Assembly (NCBI RefSeq): GCF_023017105.1 | Contig: NZ_JALKEV010000004.1 | Location: 124,001-188,000, forward strand | Source: Halalkalibacter sp. APA_J-10(15) | Lineage (GTDB): Bacteria; Bacillota; Bacilli; Bacillales; Bacillaceae_D | Direction: 5' to 3' | DNA: 64,000 bases | Shown here: positions 34,992-44,165 of the stretch, piece after piece | Position numbering within the stretch: the first letter of the stretch is position 1 | Layout of the letters: every line of letters begins with the position of its first letter | Translations under genes and position numbers: made by a program | The notes under the pieces: generated by a model | Database searches by the model: none | Seen by the model: the letters and a program-made list of their open reading frames with translations, nothing else | Told to the model about the DNA's origin: nothing

Positions 34992-35909
34992 TTATGTAGC
35001 AGGACGATCCATTTGATAAGGATTAATGTGGATCATGACCTTCTTAACCGTTGAATGTTCCGACATTAGCGCTTCTTTAACTAATTTCGAAATACGATGC
35101 CCTTCCTCAACACTTAAGTGAGATCCTACACTTACCTTCAAGTCAATTACAATATAATGGCCGTGTGTTCTTGCTAACAATTCATCGACTCTCATAACAC
35201 CTTTCACCGAACGAACCGTCTGTAAAAATGGAGTTGTCTTCTCCGGGGCTAGTACTTGCTCCATCATAATCATGCTTGATTCCTTTGCTAAGCTGTAGCC
35301 AATTTTTATAACCAATAGTGAAACGAGAATACCCGCAATCGGGTCTAAGTAAATTAAAATAGGGATATTTAGATATTCACCAAATATCGCTCCTAATACC
35401 CCAACAAATGCCGCGATGGAAGAAAGAACATCTGAACGATGATGCCATGCTTCAGCTAACAAAACGGAGCTATTTATTTTTTTCGCTAAGCGATATTTGT
35501 ATTGAAACATCACTTCTTTGGCAACAATCGAGATCACAATCGCGATGAGGGCTATTCCGCCCGGTGCTTGAGGAGCCTGTCCCCACACCCCTTGCACAGA
35601 GGATACCGCAATCTCAATTCCTACGATAATCAAAAGCAGGGCAACAATAATCGTAGCGACATTTTCTGCTTTTCCGTGACCATACGGATGATCTTTATCA
35701 GGAGGCTTTTGTGCAGTACGCAGCCCAGCTAGTACGGCAATTGAACCCGCTACATCCGATGCAGAATGAGCAGCATCAGCAATAAGCGCCCGACTCCCTG
35801 AAAGCCAGCCAACGATACCTTTCATGATAGCTAACAATGCATTAACCACAATCCCTATCCATGTCGCTACCTCCGCTTGTTTAAACTGATTATCCACCTT
35901 TTTATACAC
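34992..35909 (-). CDS. Cation diffusion facilitator family metal exporter
   Basis: 305 residues, six membrane helices and a C-terminal cytoplasmic ferredoxin-like domain. Metal site residues are visible in ADAAHSASD (helix 2) and EAWHHRSDVLSS (helix 5), and HPYGHGKAE lies in the loop between. This pattern matches the YdfM/YeaB (MneP/MneS-like) group that exports manganese; zinc or iron are alternatives. The GTG start at 35909 is uncertain. The M-box follows 84 bases after the stop. Confidence 0.88.
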   Translation of the reverse strand: MYKKVDNQFKQAEVATWIGIVVNALLAIMKGIVGWLSGSRALIADAAHSASDVAGSIAVLAGLRTAQKPPDKDHPYGHGKAENVATIIVALLLIIVGIEIAVSSVQGVWGQAPQAPGGIALIAIVISIVAKEVMFQYKYRLAKKINSSVLLAEAWHHRSDVLSSIAAFVGVLGAIFGEYLNIPILIYLDPIAGILVSLLVIKIGYSLAKESSMIMMEQVLAPEKTTPFLQTVRSVKGVMRVDELLARTHGHYIVIDLKVSVGSHLSVEEGHRISKLVKEALMSEHSTVKKVMIHINPYQMDRPAT

Positions 35910-36135
35910 CCCACTTCGATACGATCTTCACCCTTTTTCTAGGTGCTTTTACATCCTATCAGATGAATATCGTGTGGGTCTACAGCAACCTTTTTGTGAG
36001 GTTGAACACTTCTTACTCGCAGTGAAAATAGCTAAATAACAGCAAGAGATTTGGTTTGGGGAAACATTTAACTGTTGTTGTGTCCTATAGTAATCCTGCA
36101 TTCTAGAAATTCAGGCGAAGTTTCTGTATAATTAT

Positions 36136-36236
36136 GTGAGAAGTGCACCAACACTTCTCACCATTATCCTAACGCCAATTAGGATTCATATGCACAATTT
36201 GTTTGAGCCGTCTTTACAATAAGACGGCTTCTTCAC
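36136..36236 (+). ncRNA. Candidate small RNA with three tandem hairpins
   Basis: A TATAAT box at 36127-36132 is followed at the expected transcription start by hairpin GTGAGAAGTG/CACTTCTCAC (loop CACCAA), then ATCCTAA/TTAGGAT (loop CGCCAA), then GAGCCGTCTT/AAGACGGCTTC, a terminator-like stem with a modest T-rich tail. There is no ORF. The -35 region is poor, so an alternative sigma factor is possible. It occupies the 614-base gap 35910-36523 between the CDF gene and an acetyltransferase; no known RNA family was recognised. Confidence 0.45.
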
Positions 36237-36333
36237 ACCTACAACTGTGTCTGTCAAAGTAATATGGTATAAATACCCCCCCCTTATTATGATTGAAATC
36301 CCTATCTTTTCATTTCAAAATATTGTCCCAAAA

Positions 36334-36363
36334 TAAAAAAACGTCCCAGCTTAACCGGACGTT
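36334..36363 (-). terminator. Intrinsic terminator-like hairpin, minus orientation
   Basis: AACGTCC and GGACGTT flank a 10-base loop; on the minus strand seven T residues follow. No minus-strand gene lies directly upstream, so its transcript is unknown. Confidence 0.5.
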
Positions 36364-36523
36364 AATTATTTTATACTATTGGAATAATTTAAAGCCTCAC
36401 ACGTAACTCATTGCTTAAACGAGACAACTCTTTCAGGATCTTCTTTCATAGAGTACTAACCCTCTGTCTATATTTAACCTAAATATGGTAAAATATAAAT
36501 GGACAATAAAGGGGGATGCAAAA

Positions 36524-36934
36524 ATGAGCCATCCAATCAACATAACATACCAAAATGAAAGACACATTTCAGCAGGTGAATTATCTAGTGTGTTCAAAAA
36601 CTCTGGCATTAAAAGACCTACCGATGACCTAATTCGATTGCAAAAAATGATTGACAATGCTGATATTCTCATAACAGCTCGACATCAAAATCGACTCATC
36701 GGTATAGCACGTGCCATAACAGACTACAGCTATTGCTGTTACTTATCTGATCTAGCAGTTGATAAAGACTATCAGCATCACGGGATCGGGACTGAACTAA
36801 TACGATACGTACAGGCAGAGCTTAGCAAGGAAGTGGCACTGATTCTCTTATCTTCCCCAACAGCTATGGACTATTATCCGAAAATTGGTTTTAAACCTAT
36901 TGATAACGGATTTAAAATTGCTAGAAGGCAATAG
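36524..36934 (+). CDS. GNAT family N-acetyltransferase
   Basis: 136 residues from ATG 36524 (GGGGG site 7-9 bases upstream). The acetyl-CoA motif is CYLSDLAVDKDYQHHGIGTE, followed by the C-terminal AMDYYPKIGFKPIDNGF. Resembles small YjdJ/ElaA-like acetyltransferases; substrate unknown. Confidence 0.85.
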   Translation: MSHPINITYQNERHISAGELSSVFKNSGIKRPTDDLIRLQKMIDNADILITARHQNRLIGIARAITDYSYCCYLSDLAVDKDYQHHGIGTELIRYVQAELSKEVALILLSSPTAMDYYPKIGFKPIDNGFKIARRQ

Positions 36935-37087
36935 CCCTGCAACTGAATTACCATCTAGAAATGCTTTTATCCTTCATTCTACTCATCAATCATATTATGA
37001 TATGACTTCATTCTTTTCTTAGCTTATCAAAATCATTCTTTTAGTTAAGTATTTCATAATCAATCAAGGGACCTCTGTCACTATCAT

Positions 37088-37834
37088 TTACTGCTCCGTT
37101 AGTATCAAAGGTCCCTTCTTCGTAATAGCAATCGTATGTTCAAACTGTGCCGAAAGCTTGCGATCTCTAGTTCTAGCAGTCCATCCATTTATATCCATTT
37201 GACTATGCCAACTTCCCTCATTTACCATTGGTTCGATAGTAATGACCATGCCTTCCTTTAGCTTCCTTCCTGTATCTGGTTCACCGAAATGGAGAACTTG
37301 TGGTGGCTCATGCAAAGTTGGACCTATACCATGCCCTGTGAAATCACGGACAACCGAAAAGCCTTCACTCTCTACGTATGTTTGAATAGCGTGTCCGATG
37401 TCTCCTAACCGATTTCCGACATAGGCTTTTTCAATTCCTTTATAAAGAGACTCTTTAGTGACCTCCAACAGCCTTCTCGTTTTGTCAGGAACAGTTCCAA
37501 CTATATAACTCCATGCCGAATCAGCTAAACCACCATGTAAATTCACGACCATATCTATTGTCACAAGATCACCATTACGCAAAGGCTGAGCTCTAGGAAA
37601 ACCATGACAAATTTCATCATTAATTGAAGCACACGTTGCAAATTGATAATCATTAAAGCCCTTTTGCTCCGGCGTTGCACCATGTTTCAGTAAATATTTT
37701 TCTACAAATTGATCAATTTCCAAAGTTGTCATCCCAGGCTTGATCATTTTTGCAATTTCCTTATGACATGAAGCGAGTAACTTACCTGCTTCATGCATGA
37801 AACGAATTTCCCTTTCACTTTTTAGTGTAATCAT
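37088..37834 (-). CDS. map: Methionine aminopeptidase, type I
   Basis: 248 residues. It removes the N-terminal methionine from new proteins with two divalent metals. The five metal ligands are visible: Asp in TIDMVV, Asp in GGLADSAW, His in FTGHGIG, Glu in TIEPMV and Glu in AQFEHT. It is standalone rather than in the ribosomal protein operon, so it is probably a second, accessory MetAP (inference). Confidence 0.92.
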   Translation of the reverse strand: MITLKSEREIRFMHEAGKLLASCHKEIAKMIKPGMTTLEIDQFVEKYLLKHGATPEQKGFNDYQFATCASINDEICHGFPRAQPLRNGDLVTIDMVVNLHGGLADSAWSYIVGTVPDKTRRLLEVTKESLYKGIEKAYVGNRLGDIGHAIQTYVESEGFSVVRDFTGHGIGPTLHEPPQVLHFGEPDTGRKLKEGMVITIEPMVNEGSWHSQMDINGWTARTRDRKLSAQFEHTIAITKKGPLILTEQ

Positions 37835-37869
37835 GATTTCCTCCTTTTTTTCATGGGATTCTAAAATAC

Positions 37870-38328
37870 TTATACGTATTCATAATCTGCAAATGCTGCA
37901 GCTTGCCCATAATAATGATCTTTCTCATCAATCATGTTCCAAACTATCGCTTGTTTAATATAGAATCTCTTCCCCGTATTCGAAATCCGAATCCCTGTAT
38001 AATGATCAACAAAATTATTTTCTTTTACTTGTCTAATGAAATGCTCTCTCGCCGTTCTTTCCGTAGGTTCAGCAGTCAGGCGTGATGGGGTTTCTAAGAA
38101 AGTGGCTCGATCCATTTCCCATAATGTCAGTGCAGCTTGATTACCAAAATTAAGTATAGGATCAGCTTCAATTCCATGTGACAAGATCACTGTTTTACTT
38201 TCCATGAACTGCTGTAAATAGTTTTTATTTTTATCTAAAGGTATTAAATCTCGACCGATCCATCGTTTAAAGCTATTGTTTAATCGTATGACATGCTGCT
38301 CCGTGTATCCATTCTTAGACATGTTCAT
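37870..38328 (-). CDS. MEKHLA domain protein
   Basis: 152 residues, a PAS-like MEKHLA domain: LNSFKRWIGRDLIPL-type start, ILSHGIEADPILNFGNQAAL, LWEMDRATFLETPSRLTAEP and NTGKRFYIKQAIVWNMID. Such domains are thought to bind small ligands or cofactors; function unknown. It ends 36 bases before the MetAP start codon on the same strand. Confidence 0.85.
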   Translation of the reverse strand: MNMSKNGYTEQHVIRLNNSFKRWIGRDLIPLDKNKNYLQQFMESKTVILSHGIEADPILNFGNQAALTLWEMDRATFLETPSRLTAEPTERTAREHFIRQVKENNFVDHYTGIRISNTGKRFYIKQAIVWNMIDEKDHYYGQAAAFADYEYV

Positions 38329-38416
38329 CTACAACTCTTCCCCTTCTGTAAACATTTACACATATTACAATAATAAGTATAAACCTTAACTCTTTACAAA
38401 TTAAATCGTATTGATT

Positions 38417-38827
38417 CTATTCCTCTTTCAACTTCATCATTGCACCAAAAAATTGTGATGCCGTAGTAAAAGCGATAAAGGCACACAACTCACTAATTTC
38501 TTCCTCGGTCAAATACTGCTGTAAAATATTAAATGATGAGTCTGGTATCGAAGACCTTTGCTTTAAAAACACCTCTGCAAAACCTACTGCAATAGACGTT
38601 TTTAAGTCAAATTTGTTGGGATCAGGCTTTCCTTTTGCTTTACAATACTCACACCCATTACTTTGTGCTAACGTTCTTCTTACTTGTTCCTTTAAATTAG
38701 AAGATAGCAAAGCATCTCTCTCTAGCACACTCCCTAAATCTGACCAGCTATTCATGACATCGATATTATGACCTAAAAGTTGTTGAAATGATGTATTTCC
38801 AAAGCTTGATTTCTGAATTCTTGTCAT
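38417..38827 (-). CDS. Carboxymuconolactone decarboxylase/AhpD-like protein
   Basis: 136 residues, all helical, with a CxxC-type motif NGCEYCKAKGKPD in the position used by AhpD-like peroxidases and CMD proteins. It may reduce peroxides or act as a redox protein. AAGGAGG precedes the ATG. It is divergent from an Lrp-type regulator 122 bases away that may control it. Confidence 0.8.
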   Translation of the reverse strand: MTRIQKSSFGNTSFQQLLGHNIDVMNSWSDLGSVLERDALLSSNLKEQVRRTLAQSNGCEYCKAKGKPDPNKFDLKTSIAVGFAEVFLKQRSSIPDSSFNILQQYLTEEEISELCAFIAFTTASQFFGAMMKLKEE

Positions 38828-38949
38828 TTACTACCCCTCCTTGTTATATTAATTATAGAAAACAAATCACTTAATTCACATTAAATTCAATATGATTAAA
38901 TGGTCATTTCATTTAAAAAAATAATTAATAAAGGAGTTTTACTTTCAAA

Positions 38950-39408
38950 ATGAAAATCGATGAAATTGATAGACAAATAATTGATGAATTAAACAGGAAT
39001 AGTCGCTTATCAATGAGTGAACTCGGAAGAAGAGTCCATTTGTCATCACCTTCTGTTACAGAACGAGTAAGACAAATGGAATCATTCGGTATTATTAAGA
39101 ACTATACATTAGAACTTGACTATCACCAATTAGGCTTACCCATTCAATGTATCGTCGAAGCAACCGTGAAAAACGGAGATTATGAAGCTTTTAAAAGATT
39201 CATTCAAACACTTCCAAATATAGATTTTTGTTATCGCATAGCCGGAGATGCATGCTTTATGCTTAAAATACACTTTGAAAACTTTTCTCAAGCAGAGAAA
39301 TTTATAGAAGAAGTGAATCCATACGCACAAACCGTTACACATTTCATTTTCTCACAAGTACCAACCTTCCAGAAATATACTAGTGTTTCGACATCGGAAT
39401 CAGAATAG
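38950..39408 (+). CDS. Lrp/AsnC family transcriptional regulator
   Basis: 152 residues: N-terminal HTH (IDELNRNSRLSMSELGRRVH, LSSPSVTERVRQME) and a C-terminal RAM/ACT-like ligand domain (CYRIAGDACFMLKIHFENFS). Binds amino acids or related ligands. AAGGAG lies 15 bases before the ATG, rather long. It may regulate the divergent CMD gene. Confidence 0.9.
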   Translation: MKIDEIDRQIIDELNRNSRLSMSELGRRVHLSSPSVTERVRQMESFGIIKNYTLELDYHQLGLPIQCIVEATVKNGDYEAFKRFIQTLPNIDFCYRIAGDACFMLKIHFENFSQAEKFIEEVNPYAQTVTHFIFSQVPTFQKYTSVSTSESE

Positions 39409-39549
39409 GTTTTCAACGAAAAGCTTGAGGATTTTCTGAAAGTAGAGCGTGTAACAAGCGAAGCCTAAGCACTTCTCTGAATTCACAACCAACGTGATTA
39501 AGTTCCTAAGATTTTTATCAAGTCTTATCTTTCTATAAACGAACAGGTA

Positions 39550-40059
39550 CTAGTCACAGCGTACCTGTTCCAATTCATAAATCATCGTCCAAGATGTCCC
39601 TGATAAACCACACCTCTTAAATCCAAGCTTTTGATAAAGCTTTAAGGCTTGGTAGTTCTGTGGATCAACACTTAAGGAAAGTGCTGCATAACCATCATTT
39701 GTAGCCTCTTCAAATAACCTTGTCATCAGTTGAGTTCCAAATCGCTTCCCTCGTGCACCTTTCGTTAACGCTATTCCTAATTCGGGCGTTTGATCATTAA
39801 CATAACCATATCCTTTTTTACTCCCTGTAAATAGTCGATACCAAGCTGCACCTACAGGAATCCCCTCCTCGTTTACGGCTACTAATGCTCGATCACCTTG
39901 TCTGCCCCAGCCTTCGCTATATATTTTATTTTGTGGCAAATGTAACAATTCCTCTTTTGGAGGCTTATTTTCAGGAATGTGAATCGCTTCGTACATCATA
40001 TCCGTTAAGAACACTAGATCATATTTACTATTTTCAATATCTCTAATATGAACACTCAA
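39550..40059 (-). CDS. GNAT family N-acetyltransferase
   Basis: 169 residues from a TTG start at 40059 with GAGGTGA about 6 bases upstream. ELGIALTKGARGKRFGTQLM is the acetyl-CoA loop; LSVDPQNYQALKLYQKLGFK completes the domain. Downstream neighbour of another GNAT gene on the same strand. The gap 39409-39549 holds one diverged GTAAC-AAGCGAAGCC motif. Confidence 0.87.
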   Translation of the reverse strand: MSVHIRDIENSKYDLVFLTDMMYEAIHIPENKPPKEELLHLPQNKIYSEGWGRQGDRALVAVNEEGIPVGAAWYRLFTGSKKGYGYVNDQTPELGIALTKGARGKRFGTQLMTRLFEEATNDGYAALSLSVDPQNYQALKLYQKLGFKRCGLSGTSWTMIYELEQVRCD

Positions 40060-40107
40060 CTAAAATCACCTCACTTATTTAATTAGCTCATACAAAGCTC
40101 TTTCTGT

Positions 40108-40602
40108 TTACTTAACGACATACTTATAAAATTTCCGATCCACCTCCAACACTGGGAATGCCTTTGGTAAATCATCCATATCAATAGGAATAAATCCATT
40201 CTTTTCATAGAATCGATGAGCTGCTAAAAATTGTTCTGTTGTACCAAGGTACACGATTTCAATTGAACGTTCCTTTGCCCATATAAGAGCTGTTTGTAAT
40301 AGCAACCACGCCGTTTTAAACGTTGCACCTCGAAATTCTTTTTGTACAAACATCTTTCTTAAGGCAACATGCTGGTTGCCAATGTCTAACAAACTAATTG
40401 TACCAACGACTTCCCCATCATAGAGAGCAACCCAAAAGTTTCCGTTACCCTTCTGATAGGAGTCTTCTATCGTAAACAAATCAGGCTGGTCTTCTTTCGT
40501 AATCGCTATGTCATATTCCTTTTGTTGAATGTGAAGAATTAACTCAATCACTTGATTTTGGTTCTTTGATGAGTATTCTTTCACCGCTAGTTCCTTTTCC
40601 AT
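40108..40602 (-). CDS. GNAT family N-acetyltransferase
   Basis: 164 residues. VVGTISLLDIGNQHVALRKM, FVQKEFRGATFKTAWLLLQT and LAAHRFYEKNGFIPID follow the GNAT fold; the glycine-rich loop is degenerate (EFRGATFKTA). It starts 48 bases upstream of the second GNAT gene and both may be one transcript. Confidence 0.85.
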   Translation of the reverse strand: MEKELAVKEYSSKNQNQVIELILHIQQKEYDIAITKEDQPDLFTIEDSYQKGNGNFWVALYDGEVVGTISLLDIGNQHVALRKMFVQKEFRGATFKTAWLLLQTALIWAKERSIEIVYLGTTEQFLAAHRFYEKNGFIPIDMDDLPKAFPVLEVDRKFYKYVVK

Positions 40603-40740
40603 TAATCACACTTCCTAACGGTCATATTCTAGTTGTTTAGCAGTTGAAGTGGATTCTTCTTCCTCCATCTAAACACCTTACAATTATATAATATTGATTT
40701 ATTTTATCATCGCTCACATAATTTTAAAACAAATAAAAGC

Positions 40741-40767
40741 GCAATCCTTTTATACTGAAAGAATTGC
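40741..40767 (-). terminator. Intrinsic terminator of the methyltransferase gene
   Basis: Minus strand GCAATTCTTT pairs with AAAGGATTGC with G-U pairs, followed by GCTTTTATTT. Lies 23 bases after the stop at 40790. Confidence 0.65.
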
Positions 40768-40789
40768 ACAAAAAAGCTTTCTATTTCCC

Positions 40790-41497
40790 CTAATGATTGA
40801 TCGCCTTTATCATTAGGAATTGCGGCCTTTTCATAAGCCGATCATATTTTTCTGGGGCTTGCTCCTTAAATGACATCGTCGGCTGAGGCTCAATCAGTTC
40901 CTCAATAGAAAAATAAGCTGAGGTACAATTAACAATTTCGCTTAACGGCCTACGGTAGAACGGGACTTCATATACTTTACCTTCTTTGTTCCATTGATCA
41001 AAGATTAATTCAATTGAGAAGTAATGAGGATCTTTTAGAAAAGCTATATCTGCAAAAGGGTGGTGAACGGAAAACAAAAACATCCCATTCGGTTTCAGCA
41101 CACGCTGGAATTCACTAAACGTTCGCTCCCAATCCTTAATATAATGCAAAGTCAGTGAGCTTAGAATGAGATCAAATGACTGACTTTCGAATGGTAGCTT
41201 TTCACCTAAATCTAACCTATGGACCTTAGCCTTTTCTCCGACGCGTCTTCTCGTAGCATTGACCATTTCAAGGCTTATATCCGTTGCGACAGTAGTAGCC
41301 CCTCGATTCATTAATTGCTGAGTATACCAGCCAGCTGCACAACCTGCATCTAATACCGTCTTATCACTTAGATTGTTAGGCAGCAGTCTCATCATCGCAG
41401 GTCTTTCATACTCACTATTATACAAACCTTTTTTATCAATATTATTTTCATATACTGAAGCAAGTTGGTCAAACACTCCTCTTATACGTTCCTTCAT
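40790..41497 (-). CDS. Class I SAM-dependent methyltransferase
   Basis: 235 residues from ATG 41497 (GAGAGGTG site). VLDAGCAAGWYTQQLMNRGA is motif I, VATDISLEMVNATRRR motif II and FDLILSSLTLHYIKDW motif IV. A small-molecule methyltransferase of the ubiE/COQ5-like group; substrate unknown. Confidence 0.87.
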   Translation of the reverse strand: MKERIRGVFDQLASVYENNIDKKGLYNSEYERPAMMRLLPNNLSDKTVLDAGCAAGWYTQQLMNRGATTVATDISLEMVNATRRRVGEKAKVHRLDLGEKLPFESQSFDLILSSLTLHYIKDWERTFSEFQRVLKPNGMFLFSVHHPFADIAFLKDPHYFSIELIFDQWNKEGKVYEVPFYRRPLSEIVNCTSAYFSIEELIEPQPTMSFKEQAPEKYDRLMKRPQFLMIKAINH

Positions 41498-41615
41498 CTT
41501 ATCACCTCTCATTTTTTACACTTATATGGGTGGGACAGTGGAAAGCCAGAAATAATGAAAAGTCATATCTCATTTTCTACTAAATAGCTGTTAAGCACGT
41601 ACTAAACAATAAGAA

Positions 41616-41657
41616 GGACACTTAAAAAGTTTGGATTCTAACTTTTTTCGTTGCCCT
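41616..41657. repeat. CACTGAAAAAG-family hairpin, decayed copy
   Basis: GGACACTTAAAAAGTTTGG and TCTAACTTTTTTCGTTGCC align base for base with the left hairpin of the repeat at 9510, including the TTTGG loop, but several stem pairs are lost. A second hairpin, GGTGAT/ATCACC followed by seven T residues on the plus strand, lies at about 41678-41712. Confidence 0.55.
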
Positions 41658-41751
41658 CGCAATAAGAATTTATCCGGTGATATTTGCTTTAAGCTTAAAC
41701 ATCACCCTTTTTTTAAAATATATTGTTTTAACATTTGATTCTTTTCTTCTA

Positions 41752-41943
41752 TCACTTTGCCTTCTTCAACAACTCGAGCTCTTTCGACAGCTCCTTCACT
41801 TCCCGTTCGGTCTCCTCTAATCTCGATTTACTCACAAACGTATTAGATAATAGCTTCTTAAAAATAAAATAAATGACGACCCAAAATACAGCTAGCACAG
41901 CTGCAAGAAATAGTATTGGAAGTAGAGTCAATATTGCTTCCAA
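41752..41943 (-). CDS. Small membrane protein with coiled-coil tail
   Basis: 63 residues from TTG 41943 (AGGAGGG about 8 bases upstream): one membrane segment (residues 6-28) and a charged heptad-like tail (ETEREVKELSKELELLKKAK). Function unknown; resembles many Bacillus small stress-related membrane proteins. Confidence 0.7.
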   Translation of the reverse strand: MEAILTLLPILFLAAVLAVFWVVIYFIFKKLLSNTFVSKSRLEETEREVKELSKELELLKKAK

Positions 41944-42207
41944 AAGAATCCCTCCTTAGTGATGTCTTCGGTTTCAAACCAATCCTAATTTTACCATAAT
42001 CTATAAGGAAAGGAATCATAAATTGTATTTAGTTGAAATTAGAGACTTTTGAATCCCTTCAATATACAGGGTATTGATAAAAAAGAAGAGAGTGAGTTAT
42101 GATTTTATAAAACTTTAATATGACAAAGTCAAAATTACTCTCACACATTAATAGAATTACTTTCTTTATTTTGCTATTCTTAATGGAATATAATTGGAGG
42201 ATTTGAT

Positions 42208-43887
42208 ATGAAAAAGTATTTATTCTTTACATTCTTTTTGTTAATCACAAGTGCTTGTAGCGAACCCAACTTGAACGCATCAGAAGTATGGAAACGTTCC
42301 ATTGAATCAATGAACAATGTTACTGAATATACCTTCACCCTAGAGTCTCAAGCAGAAGAAACCGATAACCTAATAGCAACAAAGTACAGTGAAGGTTCCG
42401 TTCAACATGACCCGCTTATTTCCTATATAACGGTTATAAATGAATATGATGAAGATACCCGAGCAGATGCAGAAGTGTATATTACAGACGAAACCTTTTT
42501 CTATAAAAATAGTTTGCAAGACGAGGAAGAATGGGAAGTAAGACCACTCCTAGAAACGCCAATATCACCGTATGAACAAATGTCTCTAATGAATGAATTT
42601 AGTGATTTATTCAGCTTCAATGCCGAAAAGGACTATTATCATTTTTCATTAACGGCTTCTGATGAAGACTTTCATTCATTCGCATTAGACATTATCCCTT
42701 TTTTTCACATAAGTGACAGCATGACTAACGAGCTAATGCTCCATCTGATTCGAGAAATGGGACAAATCGATCGTATTTCCTATGACTTTACGATAAATAA
42801 GGAGACTTTCAAAAAGACGTCAGCAACCATTGAGCTTCACATTAACATTGGCGAAGACGGAACTCAAAATAAGATGTTTGTCGAACAAATTCATATTACA
42901 TATGATTATTCTAAGATTGAACCGATTCTCATTCCTAAAACAATCAAAGAACTTCCTTTTGAAGAAAAGGACGTAGAAGACCTATTGAATAAACAGGATG
43001 AGTATACAGAGCATCAGAAAGGTATTTCTGATGGGAACTATTTCAACGGTGCTCATTTTACAACAGATGATGACTGGATTTATTTTTCTGATGACTTCGT
43101 TGTGGGTGATGGAGTGTATCGCTTTAAACAAGCTGACATTGATAACCAAATCGAAAAAATAGCAGACGTCAGTGCATCCTATTTAAATGTGACGGATGAT
43201 TGGCTTTACTATCAAGACCCAACAGACGACTTCAACGTCTACCGAATGAAAAAAGATGGTTCAGAGATAGAAAAACAGATCCATTACAGAATTGCCAATT
43301 TACGAGTCATTGATGATGTCCTTTACTATAAAAATTTTAGCGAAGTTGGACCACCTTCTTTACAACAAGCTCAGATAGACGGTTCCATTACGACTACTTT
43401 CTCACTCGCAGACAATATTTCACGTTTTACTGTTCATCAAGGAAACGCTTATTATCAAACAGATAATTTTCAATTATATGTAACCGATCTCGATCCACAT
43501 AGCCAATCTAGTCATTTATTCACCGTACATTTAGTCGGATTATTTCAAATAAAGGATAACTATATGTATTACCAAAACCGATCTGATGGTCATAGCATTT
43601 ACCGCAGTCCCATAGATGGTCATGGCATTGAAAAGCTACTAGACGCTGAATCACAAGATTTCCACGTCACTGATGATAGCATCTTTTTTACAAATGCAAG
43701 TGACGACTTTGCATTGTATAAGCTCGATTTAGAAACACAAGAATTGGTAAAAATCGACGACAGCGGCTTTGCCATTCATATTATTGAAGACTTAGTCTTT
43801 TATCAAAAACCAATTTCTAGCTCAGAGCTCGGGTGGTTTGTTGTCAATCAAGACGGGACTAATATAAGACGACTCCATTTTGAGTAA
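42208..43887 (+). CDS. Lipoprotein with C-terminal DUF5050-type beta-propeller
   Basis: 559 residues. Signal peptide and lipobox ITSAC (Cys at residue 17), an N-terminal LolA/DUF6612-like domain (SEVWKRSIESMNNVTEYTFT) to about residue 255, then repeated DUF5050 strands with the xWIYFSD/xLYYQ pattern (DDWIYFSDDF, DDWLYYQDPTDDFNVYRMKK, DNYMYYQNRSDGHSIYRSPI). Surface-anchored; role unknown. GGAGG precedes the ATG and a strong terminator follows. Confidence 0.82.
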   Translation: MKKYLFFTFFLLITSACSEPNLNASEVWKRSIESMNNVTEYTFTLESQAEETDNLIATKYSEGSVQHDPLISYITVINEYDEDTRADAEVYITDETFFYKNSLQDEEEWEVRPLLETPISPYEQMSLMNEFSDLFSFNAEKDYYHFSLTASDEDFHSFALDIIPFFHISDSMTNELMLHLIREMGQIDRISYDFTINKETFKKTSATIELHINIGEDGTQNKMFVEQIHITYDYSKIEPILIPKTIKELPFEEKDVEDLLNKQDEYTEHQKGISDGNYFNGAHFTTDDDWIYFSDDFVVGDGVYRFKQADIDNQIEKIADVSASYLNVTDDWLYYQDPTDDFNVYRMKKDGSEIEKQIHYRIANLRVIDDVLYYKNFSEVGPPSLQQAQIDGSITTTFSLADNISRFTVHQGNAYYQTDNFQLYVTDLDPHSQSSHLFTVHLVGLFQIKDNYMYYQNRSDGHSIYRSPIDGHGIEKLLDAESQDFHVTDDSIFFTNASDDFALYKLDLETQELVKIDDSGFAIHIIEDLVFYQKPISSSELGWFVVNQDGTNIRRLHFE

Positions 43888-43908
43888 ACAATAAAACATA
43901 CTAAGATT

Positions 43909-43950
43909 AGTGGGTAAGGTCATCGACGGGTGATCTTACCCACTATTTCT
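43909..43950 (+). terminator. Intrinsic terminator of the DUF5050 lipoprotein gene
   Basis: AGTGGGTAAGGTCA pairs with TGATCTTACCCACT (one G-T pair) over an 8-base loop, followed by ATTTCTTTTTT. Confidence 0.88.
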
Positions 43951-43965
43951 TTTTTAAGTTATAGT

Positions 43966-44106
43966 GAGGCTGGGACAAAAGTGGTTGAACTAAAAGAAAA
44001 GCCGAACAATGATAGATGGTGGACGTAAACGCTCCTGAAATATACTTGGCTACGTTCATCTTTTGTTCGGGTTTCCAGATAGACACTTTAGTTATGTCCC
44101 AGCCTC
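43966..44106. repeat. Long inverted-repeat element with GAGGCTGGGACA ends
   Basis: GAGGCTGGGACA at 43966-43977 and TGTCCCAGCCTC at 44095-44106 are perfect 12-bp inverted ends. Inside, CCGAACA/TGTTCGG and GGACGTA/TACGTTC pair as well, so the whole 141 bp can fold as one long hairpin. Elements with this end sequence are widespread in Firmicute intergenic DNA. No ORF. Confidence 0.75.
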
Positions 44107-44165
44107 TAGTAATTTTTTAGGGAATGAATGTTTTAAGATATCTTTCAGGATATGTTCTTCTAGAA

